Positions 18,413-27,067 of a stretch of DNA of 64,000 nucleotides are shown here, one piece after another. Within the stretch, counting starts at the first letter, position 1. Every line of letters starts with the position of its first letter. A model generated the notes under the pieces. The model worked only from the letters and a program-made list of their open reading frames with translations. It had not been told where the DNA came from and searched no databases. Both the position numbers and the translations under genes were made by a program. Origin of the DNA: CAKZNE01 sp002695025 (GTDB lineage Bacteria > Bacteroidota > Bacteroidia > Flavobacteriales > Schleiferiaceae); assembly GCA_913043285.1 (NCBI GenBank), contig CAJWML010000003.1, positions 124,001-188,000 on the forward strand. Reading direction: 5' to 3'.

Positions 18413-19552
18413 TCAGGGGGCTTTTACTACTTCTTTGTATATCTCCAGTACACTCTGAGCGGTTTGGGTCCAGCTAAAAGACCGGGCCCGCTCCAGCCCT
18501 TTGGCAATGTTTTGCTGGCGAAGAACCGCATCACCCAGCAATTTATGAATTCCCTCCGTGATCTGACCCGGTACTTCTGGATCTACGAAAAGAGCGGCCT
18601 CTCCTCCCACTTCGGGCATAGAAGATGTATTGCTGATTATAACCGGTGTTCCTGAGGCCATCCCTTCCAGTACGGGGATACCAAAACTCTCCCGTTTACT
18701 GGGATACAGGAAGATATCCGCCAGGTTGATCACAGCCGGCAAGTCCTTATTATTGATATAGCCGGTAAAGTGGATCTGTTGAAAGAAACGCTCCAAACCA
18801 TCTTCCGCTAAAAAGCCACGAATGATCTCAGGGTCCAGGTCCCCGATAACCAGTTTATGATCCTGGCCATATTTCTCACAGTATCGTGCGTAAGCCTTTA
18901 CGGTATTGCGGGTGTTTTTTTTAGGATCGGTATTTCCCAGGAACAGGAAGAATTTCTGTGGCAGACCGTATTGGCTGCGGATCTTTTCCAGTTGGTCGTG
19001 GTCTTCTATCTTTCTGAAATGCTCACCTACTCCGTTATACACTACCCTCACCTGCTCATCCGGCAGGTCAAGGAAGTTGTGAAAACGCTCCTTTTCATAG
19101 TTGGAAACAGTAATGATCACACGTGCCTTATCCAATATTCGTTTTACCACCGCCCTGCGGTATAGGTTCCCGAATTTCTGGTAGGAACTGTAGCCTTTGG
19201 CACGCAGCGGGTGAGTTTCAAAATAAATAATATCGTGAATGGTAACTACCAGAGGAACCGGGCAATTTACCGGAGCTGTATTGGAAGTACAATGTAAAAG
19301 GTCAACCCCGGCCTTGTGGGCCGCCTTTGGCAGTTTCACCTGTTCCCAGAGCGGGTAAGGCCCGCCAAAAACTTCTATCTTACAATTAGGGGTTTCCTGC
19401 AAACAGGCGGTATCCGGCCCTTCATTTACAAAGATCACGTACTCATTATGCGTGTCTATCTCTTGTAGCTTGCGGATCATTTCCAGAGCCACGAAATCCA
19501 TCCCGTGCTTATGTTCCCTGAAAATGCGCTGGGCCTCAATTCCTATTCTCAC
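18413..19552 (-). CDS. Glycosyltransferase, GT4 family
   Basis: A 379-residue GT-B enzyme. The N-terminus MRIGIEAQRIFREHKHGMDF resembles WcaI/mannosyltransferase-like GT4 proteins. The donor-binding half shows FFLFLGNTDPKKNTRNTVKAY, the GYINNKDLPAVINLADIFLYPS strand, and the E-x7-E signature SKRESFGIPVLEGMASGTPVI, whose two Glu bind the nucleotide sugar. Probably adds mannose, glucose or a similar sugar to a lipid-linked oligosaccharide. It overlaps the first gene of the operon by 17 nt. Confidence 0.9.
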   Translation of the reverse strand: MRIGIEAQRIFREHKHGMDFVALEMIRKLQEIDTHNEYVIFVNEGPDTACLQETPNCKIEVFGGPYPLWEQVKLPKAAHKAGVDLLHCTSNTAPVNCPVPLVVTIHDIIYFETHPLRAKGYSSYQKFGNLYRRAVVKRILDKARVIITVSNYEKERFHNFLDLPDEQVRVVYNGVGEHFRKIEDHDQLEKIRSQYGLPQKFFLFLGNTDPKKNTRNTVKAYARYCEKYGQDHKLVIGDLDPEIIRGFLAEDGLERFFQQIHFTGYINNKDLPAVINLADIFLYPSKRESFGIPVLEGMASGTPVIISNTSSMPEVGGEAALFVDPEVPGQITEGIHKLLGDAVLRQQNIAKGLERARSFSWTQTAQSVLEIYKEVVKAP

Positions 19553-20453
19553 GAGGTTTTGCTTTATGGGTTAGGTTCCACCAGAATCCTTTTAAAAAGG
19601 CCATAGCCAGGTCTTTCCTTCCTTTCAGGAACCATTGTAACGTGTTTTTGGGTACGGCCACCAGGCCAAAATACAGAAAAGCCAGGGCGCTGCGCCAGGC
19701 TGGGTAATTTCTGCGAGCAAACAGCAAGCGGTTGCGGGTAAGGTAATAGATCTTTAAAGGACTGTCCTGCCCGGTACTAACAGACTCTTTATGGTATACC
19801 GTAGAGGCTCCGTAATACCATATTTCGTACCCGGCCTGCTTTATTCGCTCACACCAATCGTATTCCTCGTAGTACAGGAAGTAATCCTCGTACATTACAC
19901 CTACTTCATCAATCACCTTACGCGGCACCAGCATGGCAGCCCCGTGGATATAAGCCGTAGTACGTACATCATTGTATTGCCCAAGGTCCTTCTCCATCCA
20001 ACCGATACCTGAGTTGCGGATGGTTATAGTACTCATGGGATAAAAACCGGCATACTGAATTGTATCCGGCTGCTGGTAAAAACAAATTTTAGGGCTTAGC
20101 ATACCCAGTTTTGGTTGCTTCACCACGAAACTTATTAACGAACTCAGAAAATCAGGTTCTACCTCCGTATCGTTATTGATAAATAGGGTGTATTCCCCTT
20201 TACACAAATGAAGGCCGGCATTATTGCCTCCTGCAAAACCGAGGTTCTGGTGGGTGGCATAATAGGTAGCACGCGGATCATTCGCCAGAGGCCCGCTGAG
20301 GGCACTATCCTCATCTCCGTTCTCCACCACAATAATTTCCCATTTAGGGTAATCCAGTTTTTGGAGTGATCGTAAAAGTTGCAGGGTAACCTCCGGCTGG
20401 CGGTAATTAACCGTTAAGAATGAAACCAAAGGTGTAGCCGGAACAGTGTTCAA
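19536..20453 (-). CDS. Glycosyltransferase, GT2 family (rhamnosyltransferase-like)
   Basis: A GT-A enzyme of about 305 residues, first gene of the four-glycosyltransferase operon. Motifs are VSFLTVNYRQPEVTLQLL, IIVVENGDED, FAGGNNAGL, the DxD-like FINNDTEVE, and IHGAAMLVPRKVIDEVG, typical of WbbL-like rhamnosyltransferases; rfbC in the window would fit such a donor. The start is uncertain. No in-frame ATG precedes the domain, and the upstream TTG at 20480 lies inside a TATTTTTG promoter box (20478-20485). The TTG at 20453, about 18 nt after the expected transcription start, is therefore my choice. Confidence 0.82.
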   Translation of the reverse strand: MNTVPATPLVSFLTVNYRQPEVTLQLLRSLQKLDYPKWEIIVVENGDEDSALSGPLANDPRATYYATHQNLGFAGGNNAGLHLCKGEYTLFINNDTEVEPDFLSSLISFVVKQPKLGMLSPKICFYQQPDTIQYAGFYPMSTITIRNSGIGWMEKDLGQYNDVRTTAYIHGAAMLVPRKVIDEVGVMYEDYFLYYEEYDWCERIKQAGYEIWYYGASTVYHKESVSTGQDSPLKIYYLTRNRLLFARRNYPAWRSALAFLYFGLVAVPKNTLQWFLKGRKDLAMAFLKGFWWNLTHKAKPRENRN

Positions 20454-20477
20454 AAGGCAGATTGTTGAATAGCATTT

Positions 20478-20485
20478 CAAAAATA
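20478..20485 (-). promoter_or_regulatory. Bacteroidota -7 promoter box (TATTTTTG) for the glycosyltransferase operon
   Basis: On the minus strand TATTTTTG matches TAnnTTTG. It faces a second such box on the plus strand at 20521-20528, giving back-to-back promoters about 40 bp apart. Confidence 0.5.
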
Positions 20486-20520
20486 ATTTTTTAGGAACAA
20501 TCTTTAGCGGGGTATATTCC

Positions 20521-20528
20521 TATTTTTG
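20521..20528 (+). promoter_or_regulatory. Bacteroidota -7 promoter box (TATTTTTG)
   Basis: TATTTTTG matches TAnnTTTG and lies 25 nt before the ATG at 20554. A GAACAA/TTGTTC inverted repeat (20495-20500 and 20526-20531) spans the space between the two divergent promoters and could bind a shared regulator. Confidence 0.5.
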
Positions 20529-20553
20529 TTCATATTCATTTCTTGAAAAGTTT

Positions 20554-21327
20554 ATGCGCTTAACTGTTTTCCTGCTGTTTGTTAGCCTCCAGCTATCTGC
20601 CCAACTACGTGATAACAATCCCTTGCCTCAATTTTCCAGACGCCCGTTCTCGGTTCTGAAAAAGGATGTTACCGGTTGGATGTACTCCATTGACGGTCAA
20701 TGGACATCAGCTAAAAAGACCATTCCGGAGCGCCACATTTCTACCGATAAGAAGTTTTACAAGGAGAAGCCACACCGCCTGGGGTCGGACAATTTTGAGG
20801 AGTTCAGGATCTATCCCACACTCTACGGCAAGGATACCTTAGTATTGTTGGTCAAGATCTTTTCCGATGGGTTCTATAAATATGAATTCACCCAAAAAGG
20901 CTGGAAAAACACCACCCATGTAAGTTATTATCTCTTTAACAAAAATGCCCTGGATGCCCTGGACAATTTAAAGGATACGGCTGTGCAGCTTATTACCATA
21001 AATCTGCTGGATGCCGGCACTATCCGGAATATAAATAAGTCCAAAGTGATGAGCGCCATAAGGGGTAAAGTAGCCGTAAATGAAAATTTTGACCGTGAAT
21101 TTGTGGCTATGATCCAGCCTTTTACCGTAATGGACCGGATCCGCTTCCAGTTCTTTTCGCTGCATAAGGTTTTTCGTGATGTGGAAGGTGTTAGAAAGGA
21201 CTTTACCATCAACGGGCAGTCCATGTATATCAATGAGGGTTTGTTTGATTACCTGTATTACGAGACGGACATCGAAAACTTTTCCGAATTTATACGTTTA
21301 CCGCCTAGTTTTGATTTCAAAACCTGA
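20554..21327 (+). CDS. Secreted protein of unknown function
   Basis: A 257-residue protein with a signal peptide (MRLTVFLLFVSLQLSAQ). I do not recognise a family. The middle part (GKDTLVLLVKIFSDGFYKYEF...HVSYYLFNKNALDAL) alternates beta strands and charged helices, without Cys pairs or catalytic motifs. It is the first gene of a two-gene unit, 5 nt ahead of the Wzy/O-antigen-ligase-like gene, and divergent from the glycosyltransferase operon, so it most likely has a role in assembly or export of the same surface polysaccharide. Confidence 0.65.
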   Translation: MRLTVFLLFVSLQLSAQLRDNNPLPQFSRRPFSVLKKDVTGWMYSIDGQWTSAKKTIPERHISTDKKFYKEKPHRLGSDNFEEFRIYPTLYGKDTLVLLVKIFSDGFYKYEFTQKGWKNTTHVSYYLFNKNALDALDNLKDTAVQLITINLLDAGTIRNINKSKVMSAIRGKVAVNENFDREFVAMIQPFTVMDRIRFQFFSLHKVFRDVEGVRKDFTINGQSMYINEGLFDYLYYETDIENFSEFIRLPPSFDFKT

Positions 21328-21332
21328 TCCGC

Positions 21333-22805
21333 TTGGGACGTTTATTTACCAGTGATCTTATAAAATACGTTATCTCCGCCCTGATGGCTGCGGTAACGGG
21401 ATACCTCATGGTTACCAAGGGCTTGATAGTGGCCGGTGCGGCCGTTGCCATCCCTTTTATGATCATCTTTTTCGTGATCTTCTTTCGTTTCCCCAAATTC
21501 GGGATCTACTTTGTGCTGATCATGTCATTCATACTGCCCATCCTGGGCCGGTATGTGCCTTCCAGCTTCCCATTCGGACTCACCATAGATATAGTGCTGG
21601 TTTTCACCTATGTGGTGCTGGCCCTCAAGCACTGGAAAAAGGTGGATTTCTCACTTGCCGCCAATGAAGTGGTGCTTCTCATGGCTATTTGGATGGCTTA
21701 CATTATCCTGCAGATATTCAACCCTCAGGCGTATAGCTTTGCCGCCTGGTTCTACTCCATGCGGGGTGTAGCCTTATACCAGTTACTGCTGGTTGGGCTG
21801 TGTTTTATACTGTTTACCGATCGGAAGGACTGGTTTCAGTTCTTCAATATCTGGCTGGGTATGTCTGTATTTGCCATTCTCTGGGCCATGAAACAAAAGT
21901 TCTTCGGTGTGGACTCTTATGAACAGCGTTGGCTGGATGAAGGAGCTGCAGTTACCCACGTATTATTCGGAAAACTTCGCATCTTCTCCTATTATTTTGA
22001 CGCAGGAACCTTTGGGGCCGCCATGGGACAAATATCCATCATGAGTTTTATTCTCTGCTTAGGTCCCTGGAGTATGGGCCGCAGGATATTTTACGTGGTC
22101 CTGGGACTTTTTTCCTTTTATGCTCTTATGCTCAGTGGTACCCGTGGTGCCTTGGCTGTACCGGGTATAGGAGGTATCCTTTACCTTATCATGACCCGTA
22201 ATTTCAGGATGCTTTCTATTGGCGGAGCCATATTATTGAGTGCCTTTATTTTCCTGAAATACACCACCATAGGAAATGCCAATTACGATATAAACCGGCT
22301 GCGTACGGCCCTTGACCCTAAAGATGCTTCGCTGAACACCCGATTGCGTAACCGTGCCAGACTTACCGAATACCTCCGTGATAAACCCTTTGGAGGCGGT
22401 ATGGGAACGGTGGGTTCATGGGGACAACGCTTTTCACCGGGCACCTGGCTGGCCAATTTTGAGCCTGACGGACTATATACCCGTATCCGTGCTGAAACAG
22501 GACTTATCGGCCGGATCTTTTACGTGGGCATGTGGATATTTATCCTCGTGCGGGGCGTTATGTTCATGTGGCGGTTCCCGGATATGGAGCGCAGAAATAT
22601 TTCCATGGCCATACTGGCGGGCTACGCGGGTATACTGATGGCCAATTACGGGAACTCCGTACTTACCCAGTTCCCGGTTTCCATTACCACCTTTATAGCC
22701 ATCGTTTTCGTGTACAATATGCGCTACTGGAACGAGGAAGGCTGGTATGAACTTCCTGATAATAAACCTACTCCACGAGGAGGAAGAAAAGCCAATACCA
22801 AGTAA
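21333..22805 (+). CDS. O-antigen ligase / Wzy-like polymerase
   Basis: A 490-residue polytopic membrane protein with about 10-12 hydrophobic segments. A large loop around residues 310-390 (NTRLRNRARLTEYLRDKPFGGGMGTVG..., YTRIRAETGLIGRIFYVGMW) fits the Wzy_C/O-antigen ligase family, whose periplasmic loop carries the catalytic arginines and a histidine. It should polymerise or ligate lipid-linked repeat units on the periplasmic side. The start is a TTG, 5 nt after the preceding stop; the first ATG-encoded Met lies in the first membrane segment and would truncate it. It faces the Wzz-like gene across a 120-bp gap with no clear terminator. Confidence 0.85.
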   Translation: MGRLFTSDLIKYVISALMAAVTGYLMVTKGLIVAGAAVAIPFMIIFFVIFFRFPKFGIYFVLIMSFILPILGRYVPSSFPFGLTIDIVLVFTYVVLALKHWKKVDFSLAANEVVLLMAIWMAYIILQIFNPQAYSFAAWFYSMRGVALYQLLLVGLCFILFTDRKDWFQFFNIWLGMSVFAILWAMKQKFFGVDSYEQRWLDEGAAVTHVLFGKLRIFSYYFDAGTFGAAMGQISIMSFILCLGPWSMGRRIFYVVLGLFSFYALMLSGTRGALAVPGIGGILYLIMTRNFRMLSIGGAILLSAFIFLKYTTIGNANYDINRLRTALDPKDASLNTRLRNRARLTEYLRDKPFGGGMGTVGSWGQRFSPGTWLANFEPDGLYTRIRAETGLIGRIFYVGMWIFILVRGVMFMWRFPDMERRNISMAILAGYAGILMANYGNSVLTQFPVSITTFIAIVFVYNMRYWNEEGWYELPDNKPTPRGGRKANTK

Positions 22806-22925
22806 ACCTTATTCTTAATTCTTATCGGGGATACAGCTTATCCGGTCTTTAAGCTAAGCTTGGTCAACTCGATACTTTTACTGAAAAGCACTATACGCAA
22901 ATTCTTATACAGAAAGGTAAACGTC

Positions 22926-25136
22926 TTACTTATTGCGTGATCTGAAGCCCTTGGAATGGAACTCCAGGGTAAAGATCATTTTCATAAACCTCCGCAGGAA
23001 GGAACGGGATTTCTTAATGTCTCCGAGTACGGCATCCATATAATCAGGATCCACACCGTTTACGATAAGGCGAGGCGGAACATTAAGCGTATTCACAAAC
23101 TCCTTCATGGCAAAACGATCAGCTTTGTTCCATGAACGGTGGGCCGAGATCACACAAAAAGCCATATCAGCCTTTTCGGTCAGATCTAACGGGTATTGCT
23201 CGGTAAGCACACTTTGGAAGGTTATAAATACAAAGTCGTAAACCGAAGGTGTATAGCCGGCCGGTATCAGATCTTCAAAAGAGCGGGTCTTAAGGAATTC
23301 ACGTCCTCCCTCATAGCTGGCGGAATCATAAAAAGCTTCCCTACCATCAGGTTTATGACTGATGACCAACACCTTAAAATTCATAGAAACCAGCTCATTG
23401 GCCAACTCGTGAGTAATGAATACTTTACCATCATTTTCACGTGTGCTGAAAACCACTACAAACTTGGGCTTTTTATTGGACACTCCCAGGTTTCGCATTT
23501 CCAATCGGGTATTCTGGCTCATCAGTCCCAATGCTTTTTCCCTGAGCCAGACCATGTCTACGTTCTTGTTCTTACTGTATTCCATCAGGTCCGGGAACGC
23601 ACCCAGCAGTTTTAAACCGGTTAACTCCTCCGCTCTTTCCGGATGGCGTATGGTGTTATCCAGGAACTCCATAATGATCACAATACTGAAGGGTACAATA
23701 AAGCCTATTACTGCCGCTACCAGTACCAATAACATCGATTTGGATTTCTGGGGCTGAAGCGGGTAACTGGGTGGCACCGTTACTACCAGACCACCAGTGG
23801 CCAGGGTTTCACTTTGCTGGCGCATCATGGCCATATTCATACTGTGCAACAGTTCCAGGTAATGCCTCTCTTCCACCGCAATTTCGCGCTCCATACGCGC
23901 TATCTCAGAACCAAGAGGGGCAAACTCATCATATACAGAGCGGAAATAGGTTTTACGGGTTTCAAAAACCTCCAGTCGGGCATTAGCCTCATCCAAAGCC
24001 AAGGTATAACTAAGCCATTCCTGCAATACATCTCGGAGGGGTACACCTTCGGTAGTTTTACCGTACTGGTAACGCTTTTCAACCGTATTATTCAAGGAGG
24101 CTTCCAGGCGTTCGGCTTCGTTTTTTAATTTTTCCAGCTCCCGGGCGTCCTTATAGTACACCTCCAGTTGAGCAATCTTAAATTTAAGGTCAGCCAGCTG
24201 CTTGCGCTTTTCGAGGATATCATCACTGAACTTAATGATCTCTTTATTGAGTTCCAGCTGTTTTTCAAGCTTTTGCACGGAGGCTTCGGCAGCGGCTTTT
24301 ACCGCCAGTTCCTTCTGGTATTCATCCTCCATCATTTCCTTTAAGGTAGCGATGGACTTGGTTTGTTCCTGGTAATTGATAATGCGGTTCTTGATGCGGA
24401 AATCCTTCAGCTTGGTTTCGGCTACCTGTAACCGCTGACTGGCTAATTTTACCTGTTCCTGGAAATACTCTATTACGTCACTGGATTGCCCCATTTTGAT
24501 CTGGGCCATCTTATCGGTAAACACATCGTTGAGGATTTCCAGGGTGCTTTGTACAATTCCCGGATCGGACCAGGTGTAGCTGATCTTGATAAGGTCAGAG
24601 TTTTGCAGCCGGTATACGTTGATCCGTTGAATGGATTTATAGCTGTAGGGTGAGCCTCCGTCTTCAAAAGTGAGCTTTACCAGGTAGGAGTCGTAGTTTT
24701 TCTGTTTATACTCCCGTATATTCTCCAGGGTTTCGTTCATGGAACCGGGTACCAGGAGGGAATCTTCCAGTTCCTGAGGCATCTTATAACGAAAATGCCC
24801 CCAGTTTTCCTCGCTGATAAAACGTGGATCAGCGCTGTCCAGCATCATGTGGCGGTACAATAAGCGTTCACCAACCTCAACCAAAGTTTGCTTGGACTGA
24901 ATAATATTGATCAGGTTATCATACTCGTTACTGGTGGCAAAGAAGTCGAGGGCAGAGTTCTCTACGGAAGCCACATTAAGCCCGGATGCAATACCGGTGT
25001 ATACCTCCGTTTCGGACTGGTATTCTTTAGGAAGGTTACGGGTAAGGAAAAATACCACTACAGCCAATACAATAGAGCACAGCAGGAACAGGTTAAGGTT
25101 CCGGTTTAATACCCTGAAAAACTGTACTAAACTCAT
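22926..25136 (-). CDS. Wzz/GumC-like polysaccharide co-polymerase with degenerate BY-kinase domain
   Basis: A 736-residue inner-membrane protein that controls chain length and export. TM1 is at about 15-32, a long periplasmic coiled coil lies at about 215-400, and TM2 at about 464-490 is preceded by the proline-rich PPSYPLQPQKS motif of Wzz proteins. The cytosolic C-terminal domain looks like a BY-kinase (CpsD/Wzc) but is eroded: the Walker A region reads RENDGKVFIT (GK kept, following Ser/Thr lost), Walker A' reads VLVISHKPDG instead of a D-x-D form, Walker B reads YDFVFITFQ, and there is no C-terminal tyrosine cluster. It overlaps the TolC-like gene by 4 nt. Confidence 0.88.
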   Translation of the reverse strand: MSLVQFFRVLNRNLNLFLLCSIVLAVVVFFLTRNLPKEYQSETEVYTGIASGLNVASVENSALDFFATSNEYDNLINIIQSKQTLVEVGERLLYRHMMLDSADPRFISEENWGHFRYKMPQELEDSLLVPGSMNETLENIREYKQKNYDSYLVKLTFEDGGSPYSYKSIQRINVYRLQNSDLIKISYTWSDPGIVQSTLEILNDVFTDKMAQIKMGQSSDVIEYFQEQVKLASQRLQVAETKLKDFRIKNRIINYQEQTKSIATLKEMMEDEYQKELAVKAAAEASVQKLEKQLELNKEIIKFSDDILEKRKQLADLKFKIAQLEVYYKDARELEKLKNEAERLEASLNNTVEKRYQYGKTTEGVPLRDVLQEWLSYTLALDEANARLEVFETRKTYFRSVYDEFAPLGSEIARMEREIAVEERHYLELLHSMNMAMMRQQSETLATGGLVVTVPPSYPLQPQKSKSMLLVLVAAVIGFIVPFSIVIIMEFLDNTIRHPERAEELTGLKLLGAFPDLMEYSKNKNVDMVWLREKALGLMSQNTRLEMRNLGVSNKKPKFVVVFSTRENDGKVFITHELANELVSMNFKVLVISHKPDGREAFYDSASYEGGREFLKTRSFEDLIPAGYTPSVYDFVFITFQSVLTEQYPLDLTEKADMAFCVISAHRSWNKADRFAMKEFVNTLNVPPRLIVNGVDPDYMDAVLGDIKKSRSFLRRFMKMIFTLEFHSKGFRSRNK

Positions 25137-25927
25137 TTGGTGTATTTTGTGAATTTGAATTTACTGAATGGCACTCCCACTAAACGTTCAAGTCGGGTAT
25201 ACGCATTGCTGAACTGGGTACGCAATTGTTCATATTCCGAAGCATAGCGTGCCTTTAGCTCAGCCGTTTGTCCCAATTGATCCAGAGACAACTCTCCATC
25301 CCGGAATCGTTCTTCGGCCATATCCGAGATGAGCCTGGATGATTCTTTAGCTTCCGAGATAATATCAAGTAAGCGCTGCAACAGCAGCAGTTCATTATAG
25401 GTTTCAATCACTCTTTCACGAACCTGGCGCTCCGCTTCATTGTATTTGGCTTCCTGGCTTTCCATAATGGCCTCGGCCCGTTTTATACGATCGTTCCGGC
25501 CGTACCAGCTGCTGAGGGGTATAGTAAGGCCCACGCCATAATTATATCCCTCATTGATTTGATTGCCACCCGTGGAAATTCCCTGGATGATCACCTGGTT
25601 TCCGTAAGACCAGTTGTAGCCGGCCACAAAACGAATATCTTTGGCCCAGCCTTTCTTTTCGATGACCACGTCATACTCTGCTGATTCTATAAGCGCTTCG
25701 TAATAGTCCTTTTCAGGAGCATGCCTCATAGCGGAATCGATAAGCACAGGTAAAGGCGGCAGATAATCGAGAATGTTGATATCCACAGGAGTGAGACTGT
25801 CAGCAGCCAGATCGGCTGATACACTACTTGTATCCGTTTGTGCCTGTAACTGTGCAACCATCCCTATAAAGGTAAAGGTCATCCAGGCGGTCAATAAGCT
25901 TCTATGTAAGCACTTTTTAACAAACAT
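25133..25927 (-). CDS. Short TolC-like outer membrane protein
   Basis: A 264-residue protein, about half the usual length of TolC-family proteins. A signal peptide (about 1-30) is followed by a proline-rich stretch and then one outer-membrane-efflux repeat: LIDSAMRHAPEKDYYEALIESAEYDV, a beta segment (YNYGVGLTIPLSSWYGRND) and long helices (ERQVRERVIETYNELLLLQRLL). The frame shows no internal break and ends cleanly at YTK, so it looks like a genuine short form rather than a damaged gene. It lies between the sugar transferase and the Wzz-like gene, with 0 nt gap and 4 nt overlap, and may form part of the export channel. Confidence 0.75.
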   Translation of the reverse strand: MFVKKCLHRSLLTAWMTFTFIGMVAQLQAQTDTSSVSADLAADSLTPVDINILDYLPPLPVLIDSAMRHAPEKDYYEALIESAEYDVVIEKKGWAKDIRFVAGYNWSYGNQVIIQGISTGGNQINEGYNYGVGLTIPLSSWYGRNDRIKRAEAIMESQEAKYNEAERQVRERVIETYNELLLLQRLLDIISEAKESSRLISDMAEERFRDGELSLDQLGQTAELKARYASEYEQLRTQFSNAYTRLERLVGVPFSKFKFTKYTK

Positions 25928-27067
25928 TCAAACATTTTCTTTTTGAAACAATGCCGGTATCGTCTTGAGGATCAATCTTATATCATTCCAAAAGCTGAAA
26001 TTCTTGGCGTACTTATTATCCAGAGCCTTACGCTCTTCCTCAGACATTTCACCTTTTCCGCGTTTTTCCACCTGCCAAAGCCCGGTAATGCCTGCCGGAG
26101 CCAGGAAACGTTCACCCCAGTCATCAGAGGTAAGTTGCTCCGCTTCGTACAAGGGCAAAGGGCGGTTACCTACAATGGACATATCCCCTTTGAGTACATT
26201 AAACAATTGTGGTAATTCATCTACACTGGTATTGCGGATAAACTTGCCCACCTTGGTAACCCGTGGGTCATTGGCTATTTTGATAAAGGTTCCGGCTTGT
26301 TGCTTACGTTTAAGCTCAAGGTATTCCTCCTCGCTCATGGGAGTGCCGTCCTTATAGATAAGCGTGGGCGAACCTAATAAAGACCTGTATTCCTTCCTCA
26401 GACTATCCGTATTATCAGGCTTTGAGTATTGGTTGAGATGTTGCACCTCCTTCAACCTTTCGGCCGCATCAACGTACATAGAGCGGAACTTATAAAAGTC
26501 AAAAACCTTATAACCGGTACCCACCCTTTTAGATACGTAGAAAATGGGACCCCTGGACTCCAGCCGGAGCGCAATGATCACCAGGATCAATAAGGGAGAA
26601 AGTACCAGGAGAGCCAATCCGGCCACCACGATGTCAAAAACCCTTTTGGCCACGGGTATTTTATACTCCTCATACTTCATCTGTCTGGCGTCTCCCAGCT
26701 TGGCTTCCAGCATTTGCTTCAGGAAGTCTATGCGTTCCACCACTATTTCTTCACTCAGGCCCGGCTCATACAGTTCGGTAATACCTTCCTTCAGAAATTC
26801 CTTTCGTTTGCCCAGTTCCAGGTCGCGGTCAATCAAGGTAAAAGGCACTTTAAGATTGTTAAGCAGTTCTTTATAACGGGTGAAAATTCCGTCTCCCTTT
26901 AATCCTTTCAAATGGTATTCGGCCAGTATCATATCATACTGGCTCAGATTTTCCAGAAGGTTATGAAAGCCCACCACATTTTTAACCTGGTGCAGCTTTG
27001 CTCCCTCTACCTTGCTGTAGCGCTCCACTACAGATGGTTCATCCCCTATGTAAAGGATATGTTTCAA
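25928..27067 (-). CDS. Polyprenyl-phosphate sugar-1-phosphate transferase with N-terminal pseudo-receiver domain
   Basis: A 379-residue fusion. Residues 138-379 are a bacterial sugar transferase (PF02397): KRVFDIVVAGLALLVLSPLL membrane hairpin, GPIFYVSKRVG, FYKFRSMYVDA, and TSVDELPQLFNVLKGDMSIV. This enzyme type moves a sugar phosphate onto undecaprenyl phosphate, starting the repeat unit. Residues 1-125 align with receiver domains, notably the one encoded just upstream (ILYIGDEPSV against VLIIDDEPIM; MILAEYHLKG against LVVADLNMPE). The acidic pair is GD, the phospho-acceptor is Glu50, and the conserved Ser/Thr and Lys appear as Asp80 and Glu101. It overlaps the receiver gene by 4 nt. Confidence 0.88.
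   Translation of the reverse strand: MKHILYIGDEPSVVERYSKVEGAKLHQVKNVVGFHNLLENLSQYDMILAEYHLKGLKGDGIFTRYKELLNNLKVPFTLIDRDLELGKRKEFLKEGITELYEPGLSEEIVVERIDFLKQMLEAKLGDARQMKYEEYKIPVAKRVFDIVVAGLALLVLSPLLILVIIALRLESRGPIFYVSKRVGTGYKVFDFYKFRSMYVDAAERLKEVQHLNQYSKPDNTDSLRKEYRSLLGSPTLIYKDGTPMSEEEYLELKRKQQAGTFIKIANDPRVTKVGKFIRNTSVDELPQLFNVLKGDMSIVGNRPLPLYEAEQLTSDDWGERFLAPAGITGLWQVEKRGKGEMSEEERKALDNKYAKNFSFWNDIRLILKTIPALFQKENV

Noticed and set aside
22806..22925. Gap between the convergent Wzy-like and Wzz-like genes
   Set aside because: No terminator, promoter box or small gene could be supported in these 120 bp.
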